Source of the DNA: Asterella californica
Taxonomy: Eukaryota > Streptophyta > Marchantiopsida > Marchantiales > Aytoniaceae
Length of the DNA: 64,000 nucleotides
Direction of reading: 5' to 3'
Assembly: GCA_036924285.1 (NCBI GenBank)
Contig: JAYKYS010000011.1
Span: forward strand, 1,240,001 to 1,304,000
This document shows positions 33,050 to 44,920 of the stretch, in pieces (within the stretch, counting starts at the first letter, position 1; each line of letters begins with the position of its first letter). The notes beneath the pieces were generated by a model. It worked only from the letters and a program-made list of their open reading frames with translations, did no database searches and was not told the DNA's origin. Position numbers and translations under genes: made by a program.

Positions 33050-33500
33050 TAGAAATTCTGCTCTCTGGAAAATTTGTACAGTCGCTGTCAACTTTTCTGT
33101 GAATTTTATTTTCCTGTGAAACTTTACATTGTTTTAGATTGGCTGATAACCTATCTAAGACAAGAAATCATAGGAAAAGGTGGTCTAGAGAGGAAGCAAT
33201 GAATTTTCAAAGTTGAGGGGGTCTATTCGTGAGAGTTGAGGAATTCTGTTATCTGAAAAAAATTTACAGTCATTGTCAGATTTTCTGTGAATTTTATTTT
33301 CCTGAGAAACTTTCCAGTGTTTTAGAGTGGCTGATAAGCTATCCAGGACAAATAAAATCATGAGAAGATGAGGTCTGAAGAGAGAGAAAGAATTTTTCAA
33401 AGTGGAGGGGGTTGACAACCATGAGGGAAGTGAAAATATACAAATTTCAGTTCTCTGAAAATTTGTACAGTCATCACCATCTCTTCTGATTAGGGAAGTT
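33050..33500 (+). repeat. leader tandem repeats, about 0.19 kb unit
   Basis: Two full units and part of a third. Each starts near 'ttct(g)...tctg(g)aaaatttgtacagtc', continues 'ttttctgtgaattttattttcctg', 'aaactt...ttttaga.tggctgata', and ends with 'caa(a)g(t)...gagggggt'. Starts lie near 33056, 33244 and 33447. Element 3 has the same array on the minus strand (about 51540-51100). Confidence 0.75.
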
Positions 33501-33627
33501 TCTGTTGAAACTTCATGATTTAGTAGCTTGGAGGTTGAGCTACTGAAGACCACAAAAATCTTGGAGAGATCTCTTACCAACTAAGAGATATACGTTTCGG
33601 CATACAAGGAGGTCTTGAAGATACTTC

Positions 33628-33944
33628 ATGGGGAATCCAGTTCGAATGACGAGGTGGAAGAAGAGACGTTTAGGAGTTCGAACAGAGACGGAGAAGCCCA
33701 AGTTAAGTATAGATGAGTTACGAACCCGCATCTATAGCACTTGGGGTGCCCTCTTTACCCTATACGAAGAAGCTTCCGCGACCATTGGCACAGATTTGAA
33801 GAAAGCCGAGTTTAAAGCATCATTCACTGTAGGGTCACGAATGCTCCTGGTGAAGTAGAGTTGGATCCTTACAAGAGTGAGTTCAAGATGTCTGTTGTGA
33901 TTAGTACAAACGATGGTGAGGAGGATCATATCTTCGATAGTTAA
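33628..33944 (+). pseudogene. small basic ORF of element 2, frameshifted
   Basis: Encodes a basic N-terminus (TRWKKRRLGVRTETEKPK) followed by SIDELRTRIYSTWGALFTLYE, then loses frame near 33830, where element 3 has one more base. Element 3 keeps the frame for 99 residues. It is the first ORF after the leader. Function unknown; the basic start suggests nucleic-acid binding, which is only a guess. Confidence 0.55.
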
Positions 33945-34060
33945 TTAGATTTTATTTCGTGTATAGCATGTGTAATACACGATTTCCAGTATAAAGCTCG
34001 GAAGAGTTAAGAAAGTGATGTAGAATTATTTTCCTCTATGATATTTTGTCCACTTAATGG

Positions 34061-34552
34061 TTGAGAAGGTGCAACATGAGTGGAAATTCAAAAGATTGGA
34101 AAGTTAGACTTAGAAACCTTCCTCAAGGTTTAGATGTCATAGTAAGTGTCGAAGAAAGTTCGAGAGAGATTATCGTCGAGTTTGAAAACCCTAGTACTAA
34201 ACCTCAAGTAGAATCTCCGAGGAGAAGAGTAGAAACCGACTTGTGGTGTTATTTCTGTAGAGGGTTGGGACACAAAGTCGTGAATTGTCCAACTAGAATC
34301 AGAACCGAGAGAGCTAAAGGGAAGCGGGAGTTTACTGATTTAAGTCTTCGAGTGGGTCCATCGTCACCAGCGCCAATTCATCTTCTAGGCGAAGATCCTT
34401 GTCCAAGTTGTGGAGTGGGTGATCTATCAAGAGGACACAAGTGCGTCGATGTGGCCGCCCTACTTACGTCAGTAGTCGATAAGTTGGACGAGACTCAAAG
34501 AGCTGAGACGGAGAAGTTGTCGACTTCAAAAGAGAACTCGGCTGAGTTGTGA
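34061..34552 (+). CDS. small two-finger zinc protein of element 2
   Basis: 163 residues from the first Met; the start matching the element 1 protein is probably Met6 (34076). CCHC knuckle C63, C66, H71, C76; second motif C114, C117, H126, C128 with the same C-x2-C-x8-H-x-C spacing as element 1. Between them FTDLSLRVGPSSP matches LVDLSLHIGPSSP in element 1. The frame is intact although gag-pol in the same element carries three stops. It is in a different frame from gag-pol, unlike in element 1. Confidence 0.8.
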   Translation: MRRCNMSGNSKDWKVRLRNLPQGLDVIVSVEESSREIIVEFENPSTKPQVESPRRRVETDLWCYFCRGLGHKVVNCPTRIRTERAKGKREFTDLSLRVGPSSPAPIHLLGEDPCPSCGVGDLSRGHKCVDVAALLTSVVDKLDETQRAETEKLSTSKENSAEL

Positions 34553-34764
34553 TGGAGATCGTCATTCGGATGGTGGAGAAGGCGGTGATGCGACTCAGGC
34601 TCATGATTACCTTGGGAGAAGAGATGGCACAAGAGGTGTTGTTACAACCGTTTCCTTTTATTTTACCTATGGTAGATTATTCGCGAATGGAATTGGTGAT
34701 GTTCGTGCTCTTTTAGCGAGTAGTTATTGCACGAAAATTGGAAGTGCAGAAGTGTAGTTACAAG

Positions 34765-37700
34765 ATGGGGAAGTTACCAGTGTTTCATGGGAAGGACAAT
34801 GAAGATGTAGAACCATTTGTACGAGATTTCAAAAGGGATTGCATCGGAAACAACGTGAGAAGGAAGGAAGAATGGGTGTTGTTACTGCCAGAGTTTTTAG
34901 AAGATTTTGCTCTTACGTGGTATGAAGACCGAGTGAAGAGCAAGACACCTGGTGCAGTTGAGGACACATGGGAGACGTCGAGTAATGCACTCATCGAAGA
35001 ATTTCTTCCAGAAGAGAGTTATGAGAAGCTCATGGTGGAGCTTACTCATTTGAAGCAACGAGACGACGAGAAAGTTCGGCAATATGCCGAAAGGGTGGAT
35101 AAGTTGGAGCAACGGTTTCGGACGGTCCTACGGAAGAGTGGAGACAATGTGGAGCTAACGATGGCGGGGATTGGAGCAGTGTTGACCAAGAACTTGGTGG
35201 GAGGGTTGAGGCCTTCAATTCGAACCCAAGTAAGGTACGAGAAGCCAGCAACCAAAGCGGAGGCTATCAAGATAGCGACAAATATGGAAGAGAGTTTGGA
35301 TGAAGGAGATATCATCCAACCTCATCATGCTTCTCTGGTGTCAACTCCGACTCCTGGTGTAGTCACAACGATCGCACCTGCACCATCACAATTGGTGATT
35401 GCTTCAACATCAGCTCCTACTCCAACGGTGGGACCAAGACCGTTTGTCCCAACAACGATGTCTACTGCCACCTCTGATTTTCATGCCGAGCTGAAGAGCA
35501 TCACCGATACTCTTGCGGATCTCAAGATAAACGTGGTGCAGTTACGAGAATGGAGGAACAAAGGTGGAGGAGGAGGTCAAAGAGGTTACGACAACAATCC
35601 CAACCGAGGAAATCAAGGTAACTATGGAGGCAACCAAGGTAACTTTGGAGGAATCACTTGTTGGACGTGTGGAGGTTCTCATTTTTAGCGAAATTGTCCT
35701 AACAACGGAGCAAGAGGTGTCGAAGCTGTCAGAATGAATGTGGGTGGAGAAAATCCATCACAAGGACGAGACAAGGGGGTGGCTACTATCGATGTCGTGC
35801 GAGATCCCATGTACGAGAGAGGAGAGAGTTCAAACTCTTCTCATGCACCGATGGAGCTTTTAGCTCAAGAAAGGAAAAGAACTAGATTTTCTGATGAACC
35901 GGTTTTCATGGAGGAATCAACTAGTAGAAGTACTCGTTCGAGTAATGTTTCGAGTACACCAAGGGAGCCAAGAAGGAAGCTGGGGATGGCGGATTTCACC
36001 ATTTCATCTTCCCAAGCGGGATATGATGTGGTTGAAGATGTGGGTGCTCAGAAATCCAACATCACTGTTGGACAACTGATCGCACTTAATCCCAGCTTAC
36101 GAAGGGAACTCAGAGGAGGACTGAGTTCTAAGAGAAGCAAGAAGAAGAAACCCAAGAGCAAGACATCAAAGTCTGTGGGAGTTGGTGTGGTGGATGTGCA
36201 TGCTTCAGAGGTATGCACTAGGGCTTCAAAGATTGAAGTCCGGTTGAATGGTCACTACGTCTCTGACGTATTGGTGGATGGAGGATCGGCTGTCAACGCC
36301 ATATCGGAGAGGTTGATGAAGAAGTTGGGGATGGAACGAACTCGCCCGGCTAGCATTGTCGTGGGGATGGCTAACAAGCAACGGGTAAGACCTCTTGGTG
36401 TGTTAGAGAAGGTGGTCGTGTCTGTGATGGGAGTTCAAACGTTGATGTCCTTTCAAGTGTTGAAGGACTCTAGTTATGATTTGCTCCTAGGTAGGCCTTG
36501 GTTGAGAGCTGTGCGCACCACTGATAGGTGGCACAAGGGATACTTACGGATTGGGCCTAGAGATCATAGAGTGATAGTTCCTCTCTCGGGTGTTGGAGTT
36601 GTGACTTCTGACTCTGATAGACCCACTAGTGACTATTGGGAATCTGATACGGAGGATGATCAGAGTGCATCAGAAGTAGATACCGGAGATTTTTACGATC
36701 AAGAATCCTCGTCTGAGGACGAAGGATTTGGTCGAGATGAATCATTACATCAACTTAGTGCTATTGACTTGTTGCCTCGACCAACAGTGGAGAAAGATCC
36801 TGACAAAGAAGAGTTGAGTGAGGCAGAGATTGTGAGAAGACTCTCTATCCTGAAGTTTGGTATCAATGTCACTCAAGAAGAGAAAAGTAGATTCCTAGAT
36901 ATATTTCGAAAATATATCCATGTGTTTGCTTTCAGCTACAAAGATTTGAAAGAGGTGACTCTCGAGACTCATCGAATTGAATTGGAGGAGCACGCAAGAC
37001 CAGTTCGACAGAAGCAGAGAAGGGTCAATCCCACAACGGCAATGATGATCAAGGAGGAGATAGACAAGTTGAAGGAGGCGAGTTTCATCTATGAGGTGGA
37101 GAACTCAGAATGGGTTTCACCCATTGTGATTGTCAAGAAGAAGAATGGTAAGCTGCGAGTGTGCATAGACTATAAGAAGCTGAATGCAGTTACCAAGAAG
37201 GATTATTATCCTCTACCATTTATAGATGAGATTTTAGAGGAAGTTGCTGGTCATGAGTGGTACAGCTTTGGTGATGGTTATAGTGGGTATAACCAGATCA
37301 AGATAGCACAGGAGTACCAACAGTTGACTACTTTCACTACTCATTGGGGAACATTTGCATTTCGGGTGATGCCATTCGGACTGTGCAATGCTCCGGCCAC
37401 GTTTCAAAGGTTCATGAACAAGGTGTTTGAACCATTCATAGGGAAGTTTGTTCGGGATTTCATTGACGATTTCTGTGTGTACGGAAGAAAGGAGGACCAC
37501 TTTGATCATGTGATCAAAGTTTTGCAGCGGTTGGAGCAAGCCAACGCTTCTCTAAATCCAGAGAAGTGCATCTTTGGTTGCGAAGAAGGTCTGCTGTTAG
37601 GGCACATCATTTCCAAGAATGGGATTGCGGTAGATCCTGAGAAGGTGAAGAAGATTGTGGATCTTCCATTTCCGATCAACTTGACAAAGTTGAGGCAGTT

Positions 37701-39651
37701 TCTTGGCATGGTTGGATATTATCGTAGGTTTGTCTTTTCCTTCTCAAACAAAGCAATAGCTTTGACTATGTACATGAAGAAGGGAGTTGATTTTGACTTG
37801 ATAGTGCATGATCAGAAGGCAAAGGAAGCATTTGAGGAGCTGAAAAAGGCATTAGTGACAGCTCCTATACTTGCTAAACCTGAGTGGAGTAAAGCATTTA
37901 TTCTGTATACGGATGCCTCCAATGTAGCAATCGGATGTACATTAAGTCAGCTAGATGGAGATGGGCATGATCATCCTATAGCTTATGCAAGTAGGCAGAT
38001 GGTTCCAGCGGAGAAGAATTACTCCGTGACTGAACGAGAAGGATTAGCGGTGATATTTGGATTGAAGAAATTTCGACACTACTTGCTAGGAGGGAAATTT
38101 TCCATAGTCACAGATCACAAGGCTTTAAAGTATATCTTTAATAAGCCTAATGCCGAAGGTCGTATTGCCCGTTGGAAGATCCTTCTAACAGAATACGATT
38201 ACGTGATCGAAGATAGACCAGGGAAGAAGCATGCGAATGCTGATCTTTTGTCAAGGGCTTATGATGATGAGGGAGAAGAACCGTTTGATGATTCATTTCC
38301 AGACGAGCATCTGATGATCATCACAAGCATTGAGGAGATACCGGACGAGTACAAGGAAATCTGGAGTTTCCTTGCAGATGGCTCTTTTCCAGAAGGTATG
38401 CATACCCGAGAACGTAACGCGTTGATCAAGAGATGCAAACCTTACACCATGGTGGAGGGAATTCTGTTTCATCAAGGAGCAGATGGGTTACTAAGAAGAG
38501 CAGTTGGTCAGAAGGAGGCATTCAAGCTAATGCACGAGTTTCACGACGGAACTGTTTGCGGAGGTCACTTTGCTGGTAAGATAACTGCTTTCAAGATTTT
38601 GGATGCGGGTTATCACTAGAGAGGGATTTTCAAAGAGTGTTTAGACTATTGCAAAACTTGTGACGTATGTCAAGCATTTGCTCTAAAGTCTACTAGAACA
38701 CCTCCGTTAAGATCAATTCCAGTATTAGGGCCGTTTGAGAAATGGGGTATTGACTTTGTAGGTCCTCTTAATAAGACACCTCGAGGCAATAGATACATTG
38801 TAGTCGCCACTGACTATTGTACCAAGTGGGTAGAGGCTAGACCTTTGAGAGAGACCAATGAAACAGAAGTCGGTAGATTCCTATGGGAGAGGATCATCAC
38901 GAGATTTGGATGTCCGTTAGAGTTGGTCTCAGATAGAGGAGGAGAGTTTGTAGGGAGCATGACTACTGCTATGCTACAACACTTTTCTATCAAGCCACGA
39001 GTAACGACCTCATACAAACCAAATGCTAATGGTCTCGCGGAGAAGACCAATCTTACACTTTGTATGATGCTCGCCAAAGATGCTGGTGTTGAGACTGCGA
39101 AACATACTTGGGATAAGAGGCTACATGCCATCTTATGGGAGTACCGAACGACAACAAAGACTTCTACTGGGTACTCTCCATTTCGACTGGTTTATTGAGT
39201 GGAGTCCAAGTTGCCGATCCAATTCGAATTGGATACTTTTCAAACTATTCAACGAAAGTTGAAGAGGTCGAGAGGAGAAGACGTGGTCAGATCAAGAAGG
39301 GAGCAACTCATGGAGTTGGAAGAGACCCGAGCGGTAGCAATGATCCGGATGGAACGAGCTCAGGCGTATCAAAAGAAGAGTTACAACAAACGGTTGGGCA
39401 AGAGGGAGGTAAAACCTTTTCAAGTCGGAGATTGGGTTATGTTGTATGATGCTATCAGATTCAAGAGGGCTAGGAAGAAGTTTCTTCCGAGATATTTTGG
39501 TCCTTTTGTTGTAGATAAGGTGTGGAGCAACTTCACATATGACCTTCAGGAGCTGGGAGGAAGGAGATTTGATCGAGTAAATCATGACAAGTTGAAGTTG
39601 TTTCATCGACGAAAGCTCTCTCTTCACTCCGAGGACGGAGCGAAAATTTAG
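34765..39651 (+). pseudogene. Gag-Pol of element 2 with three in-frame stops
   Basis: One reading frame from Met at 34765 (an upstream in-frame Met at 34738 is not conserved) to TAG at 39649-39651. It has the same domain order as element 1: Gag, zinc knuckle, DGG protease, RT (FIDDF near 37461-37473), RNase H, integrase, GPF module, no chromodomain. Stops: TAG at 35686-35688 inside the Gag knuckle (Gln in elements 1 and 3), TAG at 38617-38619 in the integrase zinc finger (Trp in elements 1 and 3), and TGA at 39196-39198 after the integrase core (Gly in elements 1 and 3). No frameshift was seen, which fits recent damage. Confidence 0.9.
39623..39644 (+). promoter_or_regulatory. hairpin before the polypurine tract, element 2
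   Basis: TTCACTCCG - AGGA - CGGAGCGAA; 9-bp arms, one being a G-U type pair in RNA. It is nearly the same nucleotides as in element 1 but read in a different codon frame. Confidence 0.75.
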
Positions 39652-39652
39652 T

Positions 39653-39664
39653 CCGGGGGTAAAA
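39653..39664 (+). promoter_or_regulatory. polypurine tract of element 2
   Basis: CCGGGGGTAAAA directly before the 3' LTR, directly after the gag-pol stop. Confidence 0.8.
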
Positions 39665-40577
39665 TGTAACGACCTATGTTACACATAGGAAGTTTGTCTA
39701 TTAGTAAGGTGTTTAGTTATAACTAAGTGTTGAGAATGTTTATTGGCTGCCAAAGTACTTTAAGGATGTATCAAGTTAGTCATGACTATCTAAAAGTTAG
39801 TTATGGTTAAACTTAGCTGTACTTTTGGCAGAATTCAGATATTTGCTAAAGAGTGAGCACTACTATCTTGTCATCTTGTCTAAAAGGTAGAAAGGAGGTG
39901 GAAAGTATCTCTTATCTCCTTTTTGACTTGATATTAGTGGTTGGATTAAAGTTGTGGACTTTGTGGGCATTAAAAACAAGAAGAGATTCCACATGTTTCC
40001 TTTTTAGTGGGTCCTAGTGTAGAGGGGGGGTGGAAATTCGAGATTCTTTGAAAATATTCCAGAATCCTTCTAGAAGTTGTTGACTTTGAAGGAATAAGCC
40101 CATGTGAAAAGGTAAAAAGTCCATGTGATCAATGCTTTTACCTTAAGTAATATCTTAGTAAAACCCGGTAAAAGTAGTTACGGCTGAGTTACCGGGGGTA
40201 CCAAAGTAAAAACCTATAATGTATAAATAGAGGAGTAGAGAAGAGCTCCTCATCCTTGTTTTCACATTGTCGTAATGACAACTTGAGTAATATAGAGAGT
40301 GTGGGATATTTTTAGCATGTGAGAACTTGAGAGACGTCGTTAGAATGGAGGATTTTAGTTGATGTGTTTAAGGAGATTTTTAGTTGATAAGTTTGTGGGT
40401 GTATGAATGAGTGAACTCAGCATTTTCCCTTCAAGTTCATGGTGTGCTTCCATCAAAGCCATCAGGGGTGACCCCTGAGTGAGAGACAGGCCCGACATGT
40501 TGCAGATTCGTGGATGACGATCGTGGAGGTTAAGAGATCGGGGGGTAGTTAATCGATAGGACCGCGGAGGGTTTACA
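39665..40577 (+). repeat. 3' LTR of element 2
   Basis: 913 bp. Differences from the 5' LTR that I can see: 'atcttagta' for 'atctttgta' near 40155, and 'catcaggggtg' for 'catcagaggtg' near 40465. Confidence 0.92.
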
Positions 40578-43500
40578 AAGCAAGAGAAAACAACCCCTAA
40601 TACTCTCACACAACACACCCAAGGGACACCACCCTTGGTCAGATAGCTAGGAAAAGGCGTCCACCATAAAGATAAGCCTAACAAAACAAAAATTGATTTC
40701 CTCCTTTCTAACGCTACCAAGTGATATTAAATATATAAAGTATATAAATGACTAGAAGGAGTCTAATATGAGAGTCGGACGTGATCTTATATACGGTGAC
40801 TTTTAGAGCATAAGGTTATAAACTACTTCAACGTCCATATCTCCTGTACTAACTGATGGGATAGTCTCAAAAGTAACTACATCTAGAGGTACTACAACTA
40901 AGGTCTCATCCTGAATCACCATTGAAAGGATGGAGAGGACCTTCGTACTAGTAGAACTTGAAATCACCAAAGGCTCATCAAGAGAATCAAAAGGAATGAT
41001 AGGATCCATCTTCCTTTGTCTGACCGTCTCTCGTTTGTCCTCCTTAGTCTAAAAGAGGTCATGACACTATTATACAACATCTTGACTGAGTTCTCAACCC
41101 GCCTGACTACCACACGTATCCTCTTTTGAGTTGGCTAAGAAGATTGTAACAACATTTTCTCCACCTTTCTCTCTCTTGGTTATGACATGGACCTCCGTAT
41201 GGTCCACCACCAAGCCCTTGAGAGAAATAATATGTTTCCTGTGCTTGATGCTCTATCTTGCTCTTCTGCATAACATATACGACATCCTCCTCTTTCTAGG
41301 AAGCCAATACTCTAGCCACCTCTATAGCTGCTACTTGCTGTTGAAATTGTCTTAGCTGTCTCTCCATTATCTTCTGTGATATCCTTTGGGTCTCCACATC
41401 TGTCTCTAGTGCAAAGATCTTCTTGCTAGTCTCTTTCTGTAACTCACTCTCCCTCTTCTCCAAACGCTGGAGTAAGGAGACGTCAAAGTCGGAGACTAGA
41501 GGAACACTCTCCTTCTCAGCAAGCCGTTGTAACTCCTCCATCACTAAGTCCATGTCTTGTTATATACGATGTCGTGCCGTGGATTGACAATGATGAAAAA
41601 CTAATGCTTTAGAGAACATTTTTCTCAACTTTCTCAAAACAAGGTTTTGACAACACCATTGTGTAGGTATTGTCGACTAGACCAAACTTGGTTCTTGGAT
41701 CATTGCAAACTGAGCTACATGAAAGAAGTTATGGAGAATATGAGTTTTGAGATTTTCCACGACGTGACAATGACATGGTATCCGAGTGCTCACATGACAC
41801 TTTGATGATGTGTCAGCTGACTTGGAAATTTATGACAAGAAAAGCTGCTGATTTGACATGTTGACGTGTTAGAAATGCTGACAACACTCTCATATGTAAT
41901 GCTTATGTGGCAAGTGTTAATTGGATATGATCGCTGATGTGTGAGGATTGTCATGGATTAAGGTCGTTGATTGGATATGGTCGCTGATCGTGCTATAGTG
42001 ATCACTTGAATGAGATTTTGGTATTACTAGAAAGAGTTTTCCAATGACTTTCCACAAAAACAAAAATTGGTTTATTTGAATCAACATTGAGAGAAGTACA
42101 ACATTTTGAAACTTGTAGAGTGTTTTAGGTCAAGTTGACAAAGTTGCACGAGAGTTAGCACAGATTTCTATAAGGAGAGGATTTTATATAAAATACTTTG
42201 GGTTGCCATAACTTCGTTAGGGATGTCCATTGGAATACCATCAAAATTGGTTTTTTGAGTACTTTTCATTGGTGTTGTGAGATTTAGGTTTTGAGAAATT
42301 GAGTGGAGGAGTTTTAAGAAAAAAATGTCAAAAACTTTTACATGGTGTAACTCATTGTATAGATGTCTGTTATAGAGATATGAGGTACGATTGCGAAGAG
42401 TTTTCTGAAGGCTATGCAGTGGAAGAGTTAGATTCAGGTTTTGAGCACTTGGTTTAAGATCACATACTATTGAAGTTGCATGTAGATCTCATGTATAAAG
42501 AAAAACATAAAAGTGTGAAAATGCTGAACTTGTGAATCAGAAGTATTTTTGCTCATGCGTTGTTGCTTCTCTTTCTGAACTTGTACACTTTTCACAGCCA
42601 GATACCCCGGATATTTCCAGATAAATCTTTCATGTCGTATAATGTTGAGAAGGTCCTAACATTAGATGAAGATGCTAGAGTGCTGATAGGAACTCTCATA
42701 CGAGTCGAAGGAGCAGATGTCGACCTACGGTACTACTCCCAACTACACAACTCTTCTTTCTCTAGCTGCATCTAAGTGAAATGGTGGTAGCTTCTAATCT
42801 GACTATATCTATTCTACACCGTATGATATCAGAATGAGAAGGTCCCTTGTCATCATTTTTATACTTACAATTAGATAACACAATAAGAGAAATAAAAAAC
42901 AATATTATTTTCACTTATCTTGCTATGTTAGTAGATAGGCAGATTTTCCAAAAAATAAAAGTAGGTTTTCTCATGGTAGCACATACGATCATGGTGATCA
43001 AGTGTTTGGTAGATTCTCCACAATTCTCCAGTCAAATAATGCTTTTATCTTACCATAACTTGGTTACGTCATCAAACAAGCATACACTCTGCTGCCTCAT
43101 GTTACTCTTCTCATAATTTCTGATTATAAAAAAATATTAGTTGTAATTAAGTTAAAAATATGTTTTAGAGAACTATATAGTAAGTGATAGGGAGGTCAGA
43201 TTGTGGATATTAAAGTTTCGAGACGTAGATTGAAGCATAAAATACCCGCATGAATTTATACTAACGAGAATGGGTCTGATGTGACGAAGATATGAAGACT
43301 GGAAGTAGTGAAGGACACAAAAACTTACAAAGGCAAAAACCCTGTGTTTCTTTTCTATACAACAACTTTTGATGGATTGTTGGTTGACACATAACTCTTA
43401 AGACTTGGTTTGGAAAGATTGAGGTCTAGGGTTCAAATCCCATTGCGAACAATGGTTCTCATTGTACATATATTTTGTAAAAAGATTTATGATGGATGTG

Positions 43501-43990
43501 ACTGCGGTTGCATTTAGGAGCGAAAGATGTAATATCTTTTAAACGTAGTTTGTAATGGAAAATGCTTCCGTATGTTGTTGGTTCCATAGCTACATTCTAA
43601 AACTTTTGAACCAAAATGATGTAGAAGACTATGACTCCAACAGCTGATAAGCACTATCCTCAATGGGGTTGCAAACTTGTAGAGTTTTGACATTTTTTTC
43701 ACACTAATCTATATCAAGATCGCAAGATCTCTTATAGCTTGAAGATCATTTGGATAAGATCTTAAGGCACATCAGCATTATTGTTTACATTTATGTTTAG
43801 TTCTAGGTTCACTTGCTTATTTGGTATTGGCTGGTGCTTTCTCGTATCGTAATCCAGTTGTAAGGAGGGGAGAGGTGGAGGAGAGAGATATAGGAGGTTA
43901 ATTTGACATTGTGCGAGTTGGGGTTGTATCGATCAACCGTTCTCGAGTGCGTAGCTTATCCAGCGGATCGTTTCACAACTAGAAGGTCTC
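40578..43990. other. spacer between elements 2 and 3, no supported gene
   Basis: AT-rich, 3.4 kb. On the minus strand, frames at 41553-41296 (85 codons, Glu/Gln/Arg-rich, strongly coiled-coil, starts MDLVMEELQRLAEKES) and 41009-40803 (68 codons) could be remains of a gag or gene; I cannot name them. The rest shows no feature I can support. Confidence 0.4.
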
Positions 43991-43994
43991 GTTC

Positions 43995-44906
43995 TGTAAA
44001 CCCTCCGCGGTCCTATCGATCAACTACCCCCCCCCATCTCTCAACCTCCACGATCGTCATCCACGAATCTGCAACATGTCGGGCCTGTCTCTCACTCAAG
44101 AGTCACCTCTGATGGCTTTGATGGAAGCACACCATGAACTTGAAGGGAAAATGCTGAGTTCACTCATTCATACACCCACAAACTTATCAACTAAAAATCT
44201 CCTTAAACACATCAACTAAAATCCTCCATTCTAACGACGTCTTTCAAGTTCTCACATGCTAAAAATATCTCACACTCTCTATATTACTCAAGTTGTCATT
44301 ACGACAATGTGAAAACAAGGATGAGGAGCTCTTCTCTACTCCTCTATTTATACATTATAGGTTTTTACTTAGGTACTCCCGGTAACTCAACCGTAACTAC
44401 TTTTACCGGGTTTTACTAAGATATTACTTAAGGTAAAAGCATTAATCACATGAGCTTTTTACCTTTTCACATGGGCTTATTCCTTCAAAGTCAACAATTT
44501 CTAGAAGGATTCTAGAATATTCTCAAGGAATCTCGAATTTCCACCCCCCTCTACACTAGGACCCACTAAAAAGGAAACATGTGGAATCTTCTTGTTTTTA
44601 ATGCCCCCAAAGTCCACAACTTTAATCCAACCACTAATATCAAGTCAAAAAGGAGATAAGGGATACTTTCCACCCCCTTTCTACCTTTTAGACAAGATGA
44701 CAAGATAGTAGTGCTCACTCTTTAGCAAATATCTGAATTCTGCCAAAAGTACAGCTAAGTTTAACCATAATTAACTTTTAGCTAGTCATGACTAACTTGA
44801 TACCTCCTTAAAATACTTTGGCAGCAAATAAACATTCTCAACACTTAGTTATAACTAAACACATTACTAATAGACAAACTTCCTATGTGTAACATAGGTC
44901 GTTACA
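43995..44906 (-). repeat. 3' LTR of element 3
   Basis: 912 bp, TGT...ACA. A run of nine C near its left end differs from the other copy. Confidence 0.92.
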
Positions 44907-44918
44907 TTTTACCCCCGG
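44907..44918 (-). promoter_or_regulatory. polypurine tract of element 3
   Basis: Minus strand CCGGGGGTAAAA directly before the 3' LTR, identical to element 2. Confidence 0.78.
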
Positions 44919-44920
44919 AC

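Larger units (their letters stand above)
31829..40577 (+). mobile_element. element 2: Ty3/gypsy LTR retrotransposon with damaged gag-pol
   Basis: 8.75 kb. LTRs of 913 bp at 31829-32741 and 39665-40577 that I could tell apart at only about two positions, so the insertion is young. Order: 5' LTR, tRNA-Glu primer-binding site, leader with tandem repeats, basic ORF (frameshifted), zinc-finger ORF (intact), gag-pol (three in-frame stops), hairpin, polypurine tract, 3' LTR. Flanks are GAGC at the left and AAGC at the right, a 4-bp duplication with one mismatch if real. It could move only with proteins supplied by another copy. Confidence 0.92.

Noticed and set aside
43425..43470. tRNA-like B box (gggttcaaatccc)
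   Set aside because: No matching acceptor stem, D arm or anticodon arm could be placed around it; at most a chance or SINE-like motif.
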